From: Mxb001 sp044360385
Lineage (GTDB): Bacteria; Actinomycetota; Actinomycetes; S36-B12
Length of the DNA: 27,960 nucleotides
Assembly (NCBI GenBank): GCA_044360385.1
Contig: JBIKKK010000008.1
Coordinates: 1-27,960 of the forward strand
Direction: 5' to 3'
Notes under the pieces: model-generated
The model's database searches: none
The model's input: only the letters and a program-made list of their open reading frames with translations
Told to the model about the DNA's origin: nothing
Made by a program: the position numbers and the translations under genes
Shown here: one piece after another, positions 7,493 through 15,612 of the stretch
Numbering within the stretch: the first letter of the stretch is position 1
Layout: the number at the start of each line of letters is the position of its first letter

Positions 7493-8221
7493 TCAGGCTT
7501 CGAGTTCGGGATGCACGTCCCCCGGAGGCATCTCCTCCCGAGCACCAGCGAGCCACCCCACAAGGCGCAGTCCGTAGCCCACCGAGGGACCGATGAGGAG
7601 TGCGAAGAGCACCGTGCCGATGCCGACGGTGCCACCGAGAAGCCACCCGATGGCGAGCACGACGACCTCGATCGACAGGCGTATAGGAGTGACAGCGATT
7701 CCCGTGCGCTGGTGGATCCCGGTCATGAGCCCATCGCGCGGCCCGGGCCCAAGATTCGTCGTGAGGTAGAGACCGCTGCCGACACCCACGAGGGCGATGC
7801 CGCCGATCACCTGGGCGAGCCGCCAGCCGAAGGACTCCGGCGTCGGTAGCACGCCGATCATCACCTGGAGCGCGGTCGCGATCACGACAGCGTTAGCGAT
7901 CGTCCCCAGCCCCGGCCGCTCGCGGAGAGGAATCCACATCAGGAGTACGACGACACTCGTGAAGAAAGTGGCCAAGCCGATGGTAATGCCGGTGCGGAGG
8001 GACACGCCCTGAGCGAAGACAGTCCACGGGGCATTCCCCAGGGCGGCGTCGAACAGCATCGCCTCACCGGTGCCGAAGAGCCAGAGACCAACGATGAGGA
8101 CGACGAAAGTCCTGGGGCCACTACGCCAGCGGGAACCTTCACTGCGCCAGCGGGTTCTCGGGATCGTGCGCGAGGGGATGATCCGCTGCCATGCCTCGCG
8201 CCATCCCACGGGCGCGCACAC
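7493..8221 (-). CDS. YczE/YyaS/YitT-like integral membrane protein
   Basis: A 242-residue polytopic membrane protein of the YczE type. After a basic, soluble N-terminus (1-37) come about five hydrophobic segments (roughly 38-58, 78-98, 108-126, 136-156, 180-215). Family blocks are RPGLGTIANAVVI (about 102-114) and LGPGPRDGLMTG (about 157-168). Members are widespread in Firmicutes and actinomycetes and their transported substrate or role is not established. The start is weakly supported: the GTG at 8221 gives the longest protein, and the N-terminal 35 residues include a duplicated RWRS(E/G) segment encoded by a 21-bp tandem repeat, so a later start is possible. It sits between the ndh gene (18 bp upstream) and the decarboxylase. 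Confidence 0.8.
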   Translation of the reverse strand: MCAPVGWREAWQRIIPSRTIPRTRWRSEGSRWRSGPRTFVVLIVGLWLFGTGEAMLFDAALGNAPWTVFAQGVSLRTGITIGLATFFTSVVVLLMWIPLRERPGLGTIANAVVIATALQVMIGVLPTPESFGWRLAQVIGGIALVGVGSGLYLTTNLGPGPRDGLMTGIHQRTGIAVTPIRLSIEVVVLAIGWLLGGTVGIGTVLFALLIGPSVGYGLRLVGWLAGAREEMPPGDVHPELEA

Positions 8222-8239
8222 TACCCGGAGCGGACGGTG

Positions 8240-9463
8240 CTACTCGATGATGGCCCGACGCGGACCAATGCTCCACGCGAGGTAGTTCCACGCCCAGTCT
8301 GCGAGCACGCTCACGCGGTTACGCCCGCCAGCGAGGTAAGCGACGTGGAGCCCGAGCCATGCAAGCCAGGCCGGTGTGCCATGCAGTCGCAATCCCTGCG
8401 GCGTCTCGGCGACCGCGCGGCGGCGCCCGATCGTGGCCATCTGCCCCTTGTCGAGGTATCGGAAGGGCTCCATGAGCTTGCCGGTCGCGAGCGCGGTGAT
8501 ATTGCGTGCAGCGTGACGACCCATTTGCATCGCCACGGGCGCCACCATGGGGAGGGGTGACCCGCCGTCGGTGCTGAAGGCCGCGGTGTCGCCGATCACC
8601 CACACATCAGGAGCACCCGGAAGTCTCAGGAACTCATCGACGATGAGGCGACGAGAGGGCCCGGTCTGACCGAGGTCCGCCCACCTCTCCGGCGCAGCGA
8701 CGCCCGCGGCCCAGACGACGGTGCCCGCGGGGAGGATCTCGCCGTTCTTGAGGTGCACGTCGCGCTCATACATCCGGTCGACCGCGGTGTCGACCTTCAC
8801 CGTGACACCGAGCTGCTCAAGCTCCTCCTTGGCGTGCGCGCTCGACTCCTCCGAGAAGGAGGGCAAGAGGCGCGGCCCCGCCTCGACCAGGCTGACGGTC
8901 GCCTTGTCCGCGATCTCGGGGTACTCGCGCATGAGACTCGACTGGAGTTCGGCGACCGCACCGCTCACCTCGACTCCCGTGGGGCCACCGCCGACTACGA
9001 CGACACGCAGAGCCTCACGTGGGAGACGACCCTCCTGCACCTCTTCATAGGTATTGAGTAGCCGCGTCTTGATGCGCCGAGCATCGGCGATCGACTTCAT
9101 CTGCAGTGCGTGCTCTTCCACCCCGGGGATCCCGAACGTCGTCCCGACACTGCCGGTGGCGATCACTAGCTGGTCGTAGCCGACCTCCTGGCCGTCGTAG
9201 AGACGCACCAGATGTGCCTGCGCATCGACGCGCACGACATCGCCGCGAATGAAGGTCACGCCGGGGATCGCTGCGCGGACCGGATAGGCGATGTCGTCCT
9301 CGGGGAGTGCGCCGGTGGCAACCTGATAGAGCAGCGGGCTGAAGAGCTGATAGGGATGCTTGTCCACGAGGACGACGTCGATGCGCGGTGACTTGCGCAG
9401 CAACTTAGCGGCATCAAGGCCGGCGAAGCCGGCTCCGATGATGACCACCTTCATGCGCTTCAT
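8240..9463 (-). CDS. ndh: type II NADH dehydrogenase (NDH-2), FAD-dependent
   Basis: A 407-residue pyridine-nucleotide disulfide-oxidoreductase family flavoprotein that most likely oxidises NADH and reduces menaquinone at the membrane without pumping protons. An FAD-binding VVIIGAGFAGLDAAKLL (about 6-22) begins the protein. The block HPYQLFSPLLYQVATGAL (about 36-53) is typical of NDH-2. The NADH-binding Rossmann motif VVVVGGGPTGVEVSG lies at about 154-168, and DVWVIGDTAAF and PMVAPVAMQMGRHAARNI carry the second FAD site and quinone-site region. The C-terminal helical part (WLAWLGLHVAYLAG) fits membrane association. The start is either the ATG at 9463 or the ATG three codons later; neither has a good Shine-Dalgarno. 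The stop lies 18 bp before the YczE-like gene. Confidence 0.92.
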   Translation of the reverse strand: MKRMKVVIIGAGFAGLDAAKLLRKSPRIDVVLVDKHPYQLFSPLLYQVATGALPEDDIAYPVRAAIPGVTFIRGDVVRVDAQAHLVRLYDGQEVGYDQLVIATGSVGTTFGIPGVEEHALQMKSIADARRIKTRLLNTYEEVQEGRLPREALRVVVVGGGPTGVEVSGAVAELQSSLMREYPEIADKATVSLVEAGPRLLPSFSEESSAHAKEELEQLGVTVKVDTAVDRMYERDVHLKNGEILPAGTVVWAAGVAAPERWADLGQTGPSRRLIVDEFLRLPGAPDVWVIGDTAAFSTDGGSPLPMVAPVAMQMGRHAARNITALATGKLMEPFRYLDKGQMATIGRRRAVAETPQGLRLHGTPAWLAWLGLHVAYLAGGRNRVSVLADWAWNYLAWSIGPRRAIIE

Positions 9464-9490
9464 GTGCGGATGGTGTCACGGACCGCCCGT

Positions 9491-9910
9491 TCACGCAGCA
9501 GGGCAGGTCTGGGACACCGGCAGTGACGAGGGAGCGCTCATCGTGAGCTCGGCGTACAGCCGGGTGCACTCCGTGGCAACCGTGTCACTCTGCAGTGCGA
9601 CCTCACCCAGGATCGCCACGGCCTCGTCGACCCCTGCGGAATCGCGGACGGCGATGAGCTGGCCCAGTACCTGGTCATAGGGCGACAGGGAGGAGCCCGC
9701 CGTCGGCGGGGCCGACAGCCGTGCGCGATCGGCATCCGTGAGCTCGGGCAGGTTGACGCCATGCCGATGGGCTTGAGCAGCCACCACCTCGGAGACAGTC
9801 GGCAAATCGTCGATTGCGGTGCCATCGTCACTGCGCCAGGCCCCCCACACCAGGGTGCCCACCACACCCAGGGTGACCACGGCAATCACGATCACGACGA
9901 TGCGGGCCAC
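9491..9910 (-). CDS. small membrane-anchored hypothetical protein
   Basis: A 139-residue protein with one strongly hydrophobic N-terminal segment (about residues 3-22, ending LVWGAW) and no lipobox, so probably an N-in membrane anchor with an extracytoplasmic domain. The remainder is helical and hydrophilic and ends in a Cys-containing tail (QTCPAA); a second Cys is in ATECTRLY, so a disulfide is possible outside the cell. I do not recognise a family. The GTG at 9910 is supported by TACCCT 6 nt upstream rather than by a Shine-Dalgarno. It lies 27 bp upstream of ndh in the same direction and is divergent from the MFS exporter gene (65 bp). Confidence 0.65.
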   Translation of the reverse strand: MARIVVIVIAVVTLGVVGTLVWGAWRSDDGTAIDDLPTVSEVVAAQAHRHGVNLPELTDADRARLSAPPTAGSSLSPYDQVLGQLIAVRDSAGVDEAVAILGEVALQSDTVATECTRLYAELTMSAPSSLPVSQTCPAA

Positions 9911-9916
9911 ACCCAG

Positions 9917-9922
9917 AGGGTA
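9917..9922 (-). promoter_or_regulatory. candidate -10 element, leaderless start of the small membrane protein gene
   Basis: Minus-strand TACCCT fits TANNNT and is followed by 6 nt and the GTG at 9910. No Shine-Dalgarno is present. It pairs with a mirror-image element for the divergent MFS gene in the same 65-bp gap. Confidence 0.45.
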
Positions 9923-9963
9923 CGTCGTCAGCGCGGATACACGCTGGTCGAGCGAGCGACCCG

Positions 9964-9969
9964 TAAAGT
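9964..9969 (+). promoter_or_regulatory. candidate -10 element, leaderless start of the MFS exporter gene
   Basis: TAAAGT fits TANNNT and is followed by 6 nt (GCCAGG) and the ATG at 9976. This is the expected geometry for leaderless transcription, although the AGG could also act as a very short Shine-Dalgarno. No clear -35 was found. Confidence 0.5.
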
Positions 9970-9975
9970 GCCAGG

Positions 9976-11508
9976 ATGGCTTCCCAGTCCTCCTCGACAG
10001 CCGCCGAGACCCCTCCGGGAACCGAGCGGCGCTGGTGGTCCCTCTTGGGACTCTGCCTCGTCACGGCCCTGGTGTGGGTGACGGCAAGCGATATCTCCAT
10101 CGCGCTGCCCACCATCGCCCGGGACCTGGGCGGCACCATGGACACCCTCCAGTGGGCCGTCAACGGCTACTTCCTCGCGGGTGCGCTCATCATCGTGGGC
10201 GGTCGCGTGGGCGACATCTACGGGCGCAGGCTGCTCTTCACGATCGGCACCGGCCTCATCCTGCTCGGATCCGTGGTCGCGGCCCTCGCCCCATCGCCGC
10301 TCGTGCTCATCATCGGCCGGGTGCTCGAGGGCATCGGCGCCGCGGCCATCCTGCCCACTGCGCTCGCCATGATCGCGGTGATCTTCACCGGCAAGCAGCG
10401 GGACACCGCGATCGCCGCCTGGATCGCGATCTGCTGGGGTGCGCAGGCACTCGGACCGCTAGTCGGAGGTGCGATCGTCGAGGGGCTGAACTGGCGGTGG
10501 ATCTTCTGGATCAACCTCCCGATCGGAATCGTGGCGTTGCTCCTCACGTGGTGGGCCACACCTGAGACGCGGGACGTGCGCGCCGGACGGCGGATCGACT
10601 ACCCCGGCATCATCACACTCGTGGGCAGCCTGTTCCTGCTGTCCTGGGCCCTGGTGCAGTTCGACACCTTGCCCACCGCGGGCTTCGCCGCCATGATCGC
10701 CGGATCAATCACGCTCCTCGTGCTCTTCATCCTCATCGAGCGTCGCGTCGCGAGCCCTGTCATCAAGCTCTCGGTCTTCCGCATGCGCCGTTTCGATGGC
10801 GCGGTCCTCGCCAACCTCATCGCCAACTTCGTCTTCGGCGGCGTGATCTTCTTCATGGCGCTCTACCTGCAGGTGGTGGAGGGCTACGACCCGCTCCAGG
10901 CGGGCCTCCTGCTCCTCCCGGCGACGATTCCGATTCTCATCATCAACCCGCTGGGCACCTGGCTCGGTCAGCGATTCGGGCCTGCGTGGCCGACCGCGAT
11001 CGGCATGGCCTGCCTCGCCGTCGCGGCCTTCCTGCTCCTGGATCTCTCCGGCTCGTACACACAGTTGATTGCGCCCTTCATCCTCATCGGCGTGGGTATC
11101 GGCCTGCAGATCACGCCGTGTGCAGCGACGGCCGTCGAGAATCCGGGCGATGCCGGCGAAGGCGTGGTCTCCGGCGTCTTCAAGGCAGCGTCAATGATCG
11201 GCGGCTCTCTCGGGGTCGCTGTCGGCACGGCCGTCTTTCAGAGCAGCGCCCGCGACCAGCTGCAATCCATCCTCAGCAATCCGCCCGCCGAGACCCTCGC
11301 CAAGGTTCTCGACGTGCTCACCGGCGGTCTGCAGTTGAAGGATGTCGCCTCGCTGATCCCCGCGCCCGGCCAGAAGGTCATCACCGACGTCTTCGACAGC
11401 GCCGTAGGCATGGCCATGTGGCCGACGATCGCCGTATCGCTCATCGGTGTCATCGTCGCTATCGTGCTCCTACGCGGGAGGGCTCCCGCGGGTGGCTCAG
11501 GCCACTAG
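9976..11508 (+). CDS. MFS transporter, DHA2 (14-TM) drug exporter type
   Basis: A 510-residue inner-membrane transporter of the DHA2 family (EmrB/QacA type), proton-coupled exporters of drugs and other small molecules. After a hydrophilic N-terminus (1-19), membrane segments run through the protein, consistent with 14 helices. Motif D1-like DISIALPTIARDLG (39-52) in TM1, WAVNGYFLAGALIIVGG in TM2 and the loop motif A GGRVGDIYGRR (75-85) are clear. LEGIGAAAILPTALAMI follows in TM4, and the C-terminal half contains NPLGTWLGQRFG. Substrate is not predictable from sequence. The peroxiredoxin gene begins 19 bp downstream, so the two are probably co-transcribed. No TetR or MarR regulator lies beside it. 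Confidence 0.92.
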   Translation: MASQSSSTAAETPPGTERRWWSLLGLCLVTALVWVTASDISIALPTIARDLGGTMDTLQWAVNGYFLAGALIIVGGRVGDIYGRRLLFTIGTGLILLGSVVAALAPSPLVLIIGRVLEGIGAAAILPTALAMIAVIFTGKQRDTAIAAWIAICWGAQALGPLVGGAIVEGLNWRWIFWINLPIGIVALLLTWWATPETRDVRAGRRIDYPGIITLVGSLFLLSWALVQFDTLPTAGFAAMIAGSITLLVLFILIERRVASPVIKLSVFRMRRFDGAVLANLIANFVFGGVIFFMALYLQVVEGYDPLQAGLLLLPATIPILIINPLGTWLGQRFGPAWPTAIGMACLAVAAFLLLDLSGSYTQLIAPFILIGVGIGLQITPCAATAVENPGDAGEGVVSGVFKAASMIGGSLGVAVGTAVFQSSARDQLQSILSNPPAETLAKVLDVLTGGLQLKDVASLIPAPGQKVITDVFDSAVGMAMWPTIAVSLIGVIVAIVLLRGRAPAGGSGH

Positions 11509-11527
11509 ACCTGCCAAGGACGGCATC

Positions 11528-12019
11528 GTGAGCATCAATGTGGGCGACCGAATCCCCGACGCGACCTTGCGCGTGGTGACCGAGGCGGGTGCCGATCCCG
11601 TCGCCAGTGCCGAGTTGCTCGGCTCAGGTCGAGTCGTGCTCTTCGCGGTGCCCGGGGCTTTCACCCCCACCTGCTCCAACGTCCACTTGCCGTCCTTCGT
11701 CGACACCGCTAGCGACCTCGCTTCCGCGGGGGTCGATCGCATCGTCTGCCTCTCGGTCAACGACCCGTTCGTCATGGCCGCCTGGGGTGCCTCCCAGGGT
11801 GTCGGACCGGAGATCACCCTGGTCTCCGATGGCAATGCCGAGTTCACCGAGGCCATCGGCATGGGTGTCGACGCGTCGCGCGCGGGCATGGGAAAGCGTT
11901 CGAAGCGCTACGCCATGGTGATCGAGGACGGTGTCGTCACGACCCTCCTGCCGGAGGAGGACGGCTTCTCCGCCCTCGTGAGCACCGGTCAGTGCGTGAT
12001 CGACGCTCTCACGTCCTAG
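11528..12019 (+). CDS. peroxiredoxin, Prx5/redoxin type
   Basis: A 163-residue cytoplasmic thiol peroxidase of the Prx5 (type II) group. The active-site block is VPGAFTPTCS with the peroxidatic Cys49, and Thr46 and Pro42 in the conserved PxxxTxxC arrangement. The family region KRYAMVIEDGVV precedes the C-terminus. Further cysteines are Cys74 and Cys156 (STGQCVID); the resolving partner is uncertain, since the Cys found about 25 residues after the peroxidatic one in plant-type enzymes is absent. The GTG at 11528 was chosen because AAGGA lies about 8 nt upstream and the encoded MSINVGD N-terminus is typical. The gene overlaps the convergent helD by 11 bp at their 3' ends. Confidence 0.9.
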   Translation: MSINVGDRIPDATLRVVTEAGADPVASAELLGSGRVVLFAVPGAFTPTCSNVHLPSFVDTASDLASAGVDRIVCLSVNDPFVMAAWGASQGVGPEITLVSDGNAEFTEAIGMGVDASRAGMGKRSKRYAMVIEDGVVTTLLPEEDGFSALVSTGQCVIDALTS

Positions 12020-14258
12020 CGGGCAGGCACCGCGGATAGTCGCCCGTGTAGGCGACGGTGAGGGACCGGGTAGCACGGGTCAAGGCGACGTAGAGGTCAG
12101 TGCCCCGACGCGCCCCCTCAGCGTCGATGAGGTCGGGTTCGACGACGAAGACATCGTCGAACTCGAGCCCCTTCGCCTGGCCCACGGTGAGCACGGAGAC
12201 GACGGCATCCAGTCGGTCATCACCATGGCCGACCATCCCTGCGGGAAGCACCTGACGCAGCCGGTCCTCGACCCCCTCCACGAGCGAGGGTGCGGTGATC
12301 ACGGCGACGCGTCCCGCGTCCTGCCGCTGGGCGGCAGCCACCACGGCCTCAGCGATGTCCCCAGGCTCGGGGACGGCAATGATCATGGGCTCCTCGCCAT
12401 CGCGGATCGACTCGACGGGTGCCGGCTCACGACCGCACGCGAGCAGCACCTCCCGCGCGAGGTCCATGAAGGGCCGTGGGGTGCGGTAGTTGACGGTGAG
12501 CCTCTCTACGCGCCACCGCTGCTCCGTGCGATGTCGCGACTTCGTGATGTCGCGCAGCGCGGTCGCCCAGTCCTGCGCACCCGCGGCCGATGCCGTCTGG
12601 TCGAGGTCGCCGACGACGGTCATCGATAGCGAGGGACACCGCCGCGCAAGGACGCGCCAGGTCATCGGCGACAACTCCTGGGCCTCGTCAATCACGATGT
12701 GGCCATAGACCCACTCCCGATCCTCCGATGCGCGGTCGGCCACCGAGAGGATCTCGCGCGGTCCGGAGTACCTGTCGAGCAATTGCTCCGCTGAGACGCC
12801 TCGCGTGCCGGTCATCTCCAGCACTGACTCGGCGTACTCATGCTCTGCTCGCCGCTCCGCAGCGGCCCGGGCCTGCGCCTGGCGCTCGGCCTCGTCCTCC
12901 TCGCCTAGCAGCTCGGCTGCTTCATCGAGCAGAGGCACGTCCGCGGTCGTCCAAGCAGCCCCGCGCGGACGCGCGAGGAGCGCACGGTCATCCGCGCGCA
13001 TGCTCGGTGCCGCCGCAGCGAGGCGTGCGGGATCGGCATAGAGGTCTGCGATCAGCCGCTCAGGGTTGACCGGCATCCAGGCGAGGTTGACCTCGCGACG
13101 CACGTCGCGCGCATCGCGCAGATCGCCGATGAGGATGTCGCGATAGCCCTCGAAATCCACGTGGCGCGCCTCGGCCAACTCCCTCGCCAGCGAGTCGAGC
13201 AGCGCGAGCGCGAAGGTACGTCGCGCGAGATTGTGGGGCCGCCGCGAGGCTCGTGCGCGATCACGAGCGGAGATCACCATCTCCGGGGTGAGCGTGATGG
13301 TGGTGCCACCAACGTCGAGTCGGCGCGGACCGTCAGGGACGCGCTGACGCGCTCGCACAGCGCGATGGATGACATCAGCCATGGACGCGCGTCCCTTTAG
13401 CGCAGCAATCTCCGCAGGCTCCCAGGCAGTCGCATCCACGCCGGGATAGAGCTGCCCCGGGGTTGCCAGCACCGCTGCTGTCTCGCCCAGCGCGGGGAGC
13501 ACCTGCCCGATGTAGTGGAGGAAGATCCGATTGGGGCCCACGATGAGCACCCCGCTGCGCGCGAGGCGATCGCGATGGGTATAGAGCAGATAGGCAGCAC
13601 GGTGAAGGGCCACGACCGTCTTGCCACACCCGGGGGCTCCCTCGACCACGAGGATGCCCTCGAGTGGCGAGCGGACGATGGCATCCTGCTCGGCCTGCAT
13701 CGTGGCGACGATGTCGTGCATCCGACCGGTCCGCCGTGCCGCGAGGGATGCCATGAGCACGCCACCGCCCTGGACATCCTCGGCGTGGACACCGGATTCC
13801 CCCTCGGCGAGTGCGGAGAGGTCCAGCACGTCGTCCTCGAGCGATGTCACCTCGCGTCCGGCAGTGACGATGTGGCGGCGGCGTACGACGCCCCTCGGAT
13901 CCGCGGAGGTGGCCTGATAGAACGGCTCGGCGGCCGGGGCGCGCCAATCCGTGAGCAGAGGGCGCTGATCGTCATCGGCTAACCCCAGCCGGCCGATGTA
14001 CCTCGACTGCCCGTCGGCGAGGTCGAGCCGACCGAAGCACAACCGGGTCTCGGCGGCCTCGAGTGCCTGAATCCGCTCGGCGTAGAGCTTGACGAAGGCA
14101 TCCTGCTCGGTCATGGCCGCAGGAGTGCCGGCCGTCTGATCATGCTGGGCTCGCCGGAGATCCTCGCGAGTGCGACGTCGCACCTCGTCGAGTCGGTCGT
14201 AGAGGGAACCCACCACCGCGCGTTCGGCGGCGAGTTCACGCTCCCGGCTGACCCCCAT
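12009..14258 (-). CDS. helD: HelD-type UvrD/Rep-family ATPase associated with RNA polymerase
   Basis: A 749-residue superfamily 1 ATPase of the HelD type, which in Gram-positive bacteria removes or recycles stalled RNA polymerase. The N-terminus MGVSRERELAAERAVV opens a coiled-coil arm (about 3-75) that inserts into the polymerase secondary channel. The block YIGRLGLADDDQRPLLTDWR (about 87-106) is typical of HelD. Walker A GAPGCGKT lies at 207-214 and Walker B VIDEAQE at about 522-528. Motif III VVGDLDQT follows at about 548-555, then VGQAKGLEF (about 692-700) and LYVALTRAT (722-730). The long insertion between Walker A and B fits the polymerase-binding region. The ATG at 14258 has GGAGG six bases upstream. 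In mycobacteria HelD homologues can protect against rifampicin; whether this one does is unknown. Confidence 0.92.
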   Translation of the reverse strand: MGVSRERELAAERAVVGSLYDRLDEVRRRTREDLRRAQHDQTAGTPAAMTEQDAFVKLYAERIQALEAAETRLCFGRLDLADGQSRYIGRLGLADDDQRPLLTDWRAPAAEPFYQATSADPRGVVRRRHIVTAGREVTSLEDDVLDLSALAEGESGVHAEDVQGGGVLMASLAARRTGRMHDIVATMQAEQDAIVRSPLEGILVVEGAPGCGKTVVALHRAAYLLYTHRDRLARSGVLIVGPNRIFLHYIGQVLPALGETAAVLATPGQLYPGVDATAWEPAEIAALKGRASMADVIHRAVRARQRVPDGPRRLDVGGTTITLTPEMVISARDRARASRRPHNLARRTFALALLDSLARELAEARHVDFEGYRDILIGDLRDARDVRREVNLAWMPVNPERLIADLYADPARLAAAAPSMRADDRALLARPRGAAWTTADVPLLDEAAELLGEEDEAERQAQARAAAERRAEHEYAESVLEMTGTRGVSAEQLLDRYSGPREILSVADRASEDREWVYGHIVIDEAQELSPMTWRVLARRCPSLSMTVVGDLDQTASAAGAQDWATALRDITKSRHRTEQRWRVERLTVNYRTPRPFMDLAREVLLACGREPAPVESIRDGEEPMIIAVPEPGDIAEAVVAAAQRQDAGRVAVITAPSLVEGVEDRLRQVLPAGMVGHGDDRLDAVVSVLTVGQAKGLEFDDVFVVEPDLIDAEGARRGTDLYVALTRATRSLTVAYTGDYPRCLPART

Positions 14259-14349
14259 GGCATGCCTCCGAAAGAAGGGGAGGGTCGATCATGCCGCATT
14301 CTCGACAGGTTGGCCCGTCGGGGAGCCCGACAGGGGCGGCTTGGCCGAC

Positions 14350-14381
14350 CCGCCGGGCCTCGGGGCGAGAGAGGCCGGCGG
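14350..14381 (-). terminator. GC-rich stem-loop after the L,D-transpeptidase gene
   Basis: CCGCCGGGCCTC and GAGGCCGGCGG pair over 11 bp with one bulged G and a loop of about 9 nt. It starts 8 bp after the minus-strand stop at 14389 and lies between that gene and helD. No U-run follows, as is usual for actinomycete stem-loops, so termination is likely but not proven. Confidence 0.45.
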
Positions 14382-14388
14382 CCCAGCC

Positions 14389-15465
14389 CTAGGCGAGGGA
14401 GAAGCTGCGCTTGGTCCAGTCGGCCCAGTCGATGTTCCACATCGCGCCCGGGCCTTCGTACCAGTCGAGGTCGACGCCAGTGTCCGTGGTGATGACCGGG
14501 TCGCCCTCGAAGGCATTGTCGTAGAACCAGATGGCGTCTTCCATCGACATATTGGTGCATCCATGCGATGTGGACGCGACACCTAGGTTGTAGAGATTCC
14601 ACGGCGCGGCATGCAGGAACTCACCGCTGGGCGTGAGCCGCAGCGCGTATGGGACGTCGACGTCGTAGGGCTCACGCGGACCGGGGTTGACCATCCGCTT
14701 CATGGCGTAGCGCTCGAGGATTGTCTTGACCCCCGAAGCGGTCTCCCAGGTCGGCTTGCCCAGAGACACCGGCACCTTGCGGATAGTGACGCCATCACGC
14801 TTGACCTTGCCGACGAGCTTGTCTGCTGACATGGTGAAGATCAACTCGCGACCGACCCGGAACTTCACGGACGGGTCGAAGGTGGCGAGGTTGTTCTTCT
14901 TCCAGTCGAAATCGACCCTGACATCGGTGTAGGCGGGCCAGAACTCCTTGGGGCGAAAGGCCATCGTCGTATCGTTCGGCCAACTCCACGCCGCGATTCC
15001 GTACGGCTTGCTGGCGATGACAGTCGCCGCCTCTTCGAGGAGGACCTTCTGCGCGTCCGGCACGGGATAGGCAAACTCGATGCGGATGACGGTGCCGACG
15101 CCGTAGAGGTCCTTGACTCTCGTGGGGTAGACGGTCGAGATGATCGCCGGGTCCTTCTTCCACTCCAGGACGTTGATGTCGGGGGAGTAGGTGCGCGCCG
15201 GCTCAGCGGCGAGAGCCTCGCGGCTGAAGGCGACAGGCGCAATGGCATCGTCAGAGCCACCCCCGACGAGGGCATCGTCCTCCGCAGGAGATGGCGTGAC
15301 GATCGAGGCGACAGCGGTCGAGCCCGTCCACGTCGATGACAGTCCGAAGGCCACGCCACCAACGATGGCAACGGCGGCAAGCGCGACGAAGCCGACGACC
15401 ACGCCCACAAGGCGCAGCGCCGCTCCACCCCGCCCAGTTTGCGGACGGGCATGCTTGCCTGCCAT
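14389..15465 (-). CDS. L,D-transpeptidase (YkuD domain) with N-terminal membrane anchor
   Basis: A 358-residue cell-wall enzyme predicted to form 3-3 cross-links in peptidoglycan, or attach proteins to it, outside the membrane. A basic N-terminus and one hydrophobic segment (about 18-42) form an uncleaved anchor or signal peptide; no lipobox is seen. A Ser/Asp-rich linker follows. Residues about 95-205 resemble the Ig-like domain found before YkuD in mycobacterial-type enzymes. The YkuD domain runs from about 206 to the end. Its catalytic block is HAAPW (285-289) and STSHGCTNMS (298-307) with nucleophile Cys303 and a His at 301. The C-terminal Trp/Asp-rich tail is also typical. The ATG at 15465 has no strong Shine-Dalgarno. 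Confidence 0.92.
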   Translation of the reverse strand: MAGKHARPQTGRGGAALRLVGVVVGFVALAAVAIVGGVAFGLSSTWTGSTAVASIVTPSPAEDDALVGGGSDDAIAPVAFSREALAAEPARTYSPDINVLEWKKDPAIISTVYPTRVKDLYGVGTVIRIEFAYPVPDAQKVLLEEAATVIASKPYGIAAWSWPNDTTMAFRPKEFWPAYTDVRVDFDWKKNNLATFDPSVKFRVGRELIFTMSADKLVGKVKRDGVTIRKVPVSLGKPTWETASGVKTILERYAMKRMVNPGPREPYDVDVPYALRLTPSGEFLHAAPWNLYNLGVASTSHGCTNMSMEDAIWFYDNAFEGDPVITTDTGVDLDWYEGPGAMWNIDWADWTKRSFSLA

Positions 15466-15585
15466 GACCCCATGGTGACAAAGTCCCGGCCGATTGGGTC
15501 GGATGGGGCTGGTGTGGCGATCCAGCCGTTACGAGCCTGTGACCTTGGGGGCATCCCCGACGGATTCGTCTGGGGAGCCGCCTAG

Positions 15586-15603
15586 CTCCCACCCACCTGG
15601 GAG
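15586..15603. promoter_or_regulatory. inverted repeat just upstream of the Lrp/AsnC gene, possible operator
   Basis: CTCCCA and TGGGAG form a perfect 6-bp inverted repeat with a 6-nt centre. They lie 10 bp before the GTG at 15613, and part of the right arm serves as the gene's Shine-Dalgarno-like GGGAG. A longer imperfect pairing of the left arm with TGGGTGGAG at 15610-15618 is also possible. Lrp-family regulators often bind their own promoter, so an autoregulatory site is a reasonable but unproven reading. Confidence 0.3.
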
Positions 15604-15612
15604 ACTCCATGG

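Noticed and set aside
9819..10565. 248-codon plus-strand frame overlapping the MFS gene start
   Set aside because: Arg/His/Pro-rich translation in the wrong frame of a clear 14-helix transporter.
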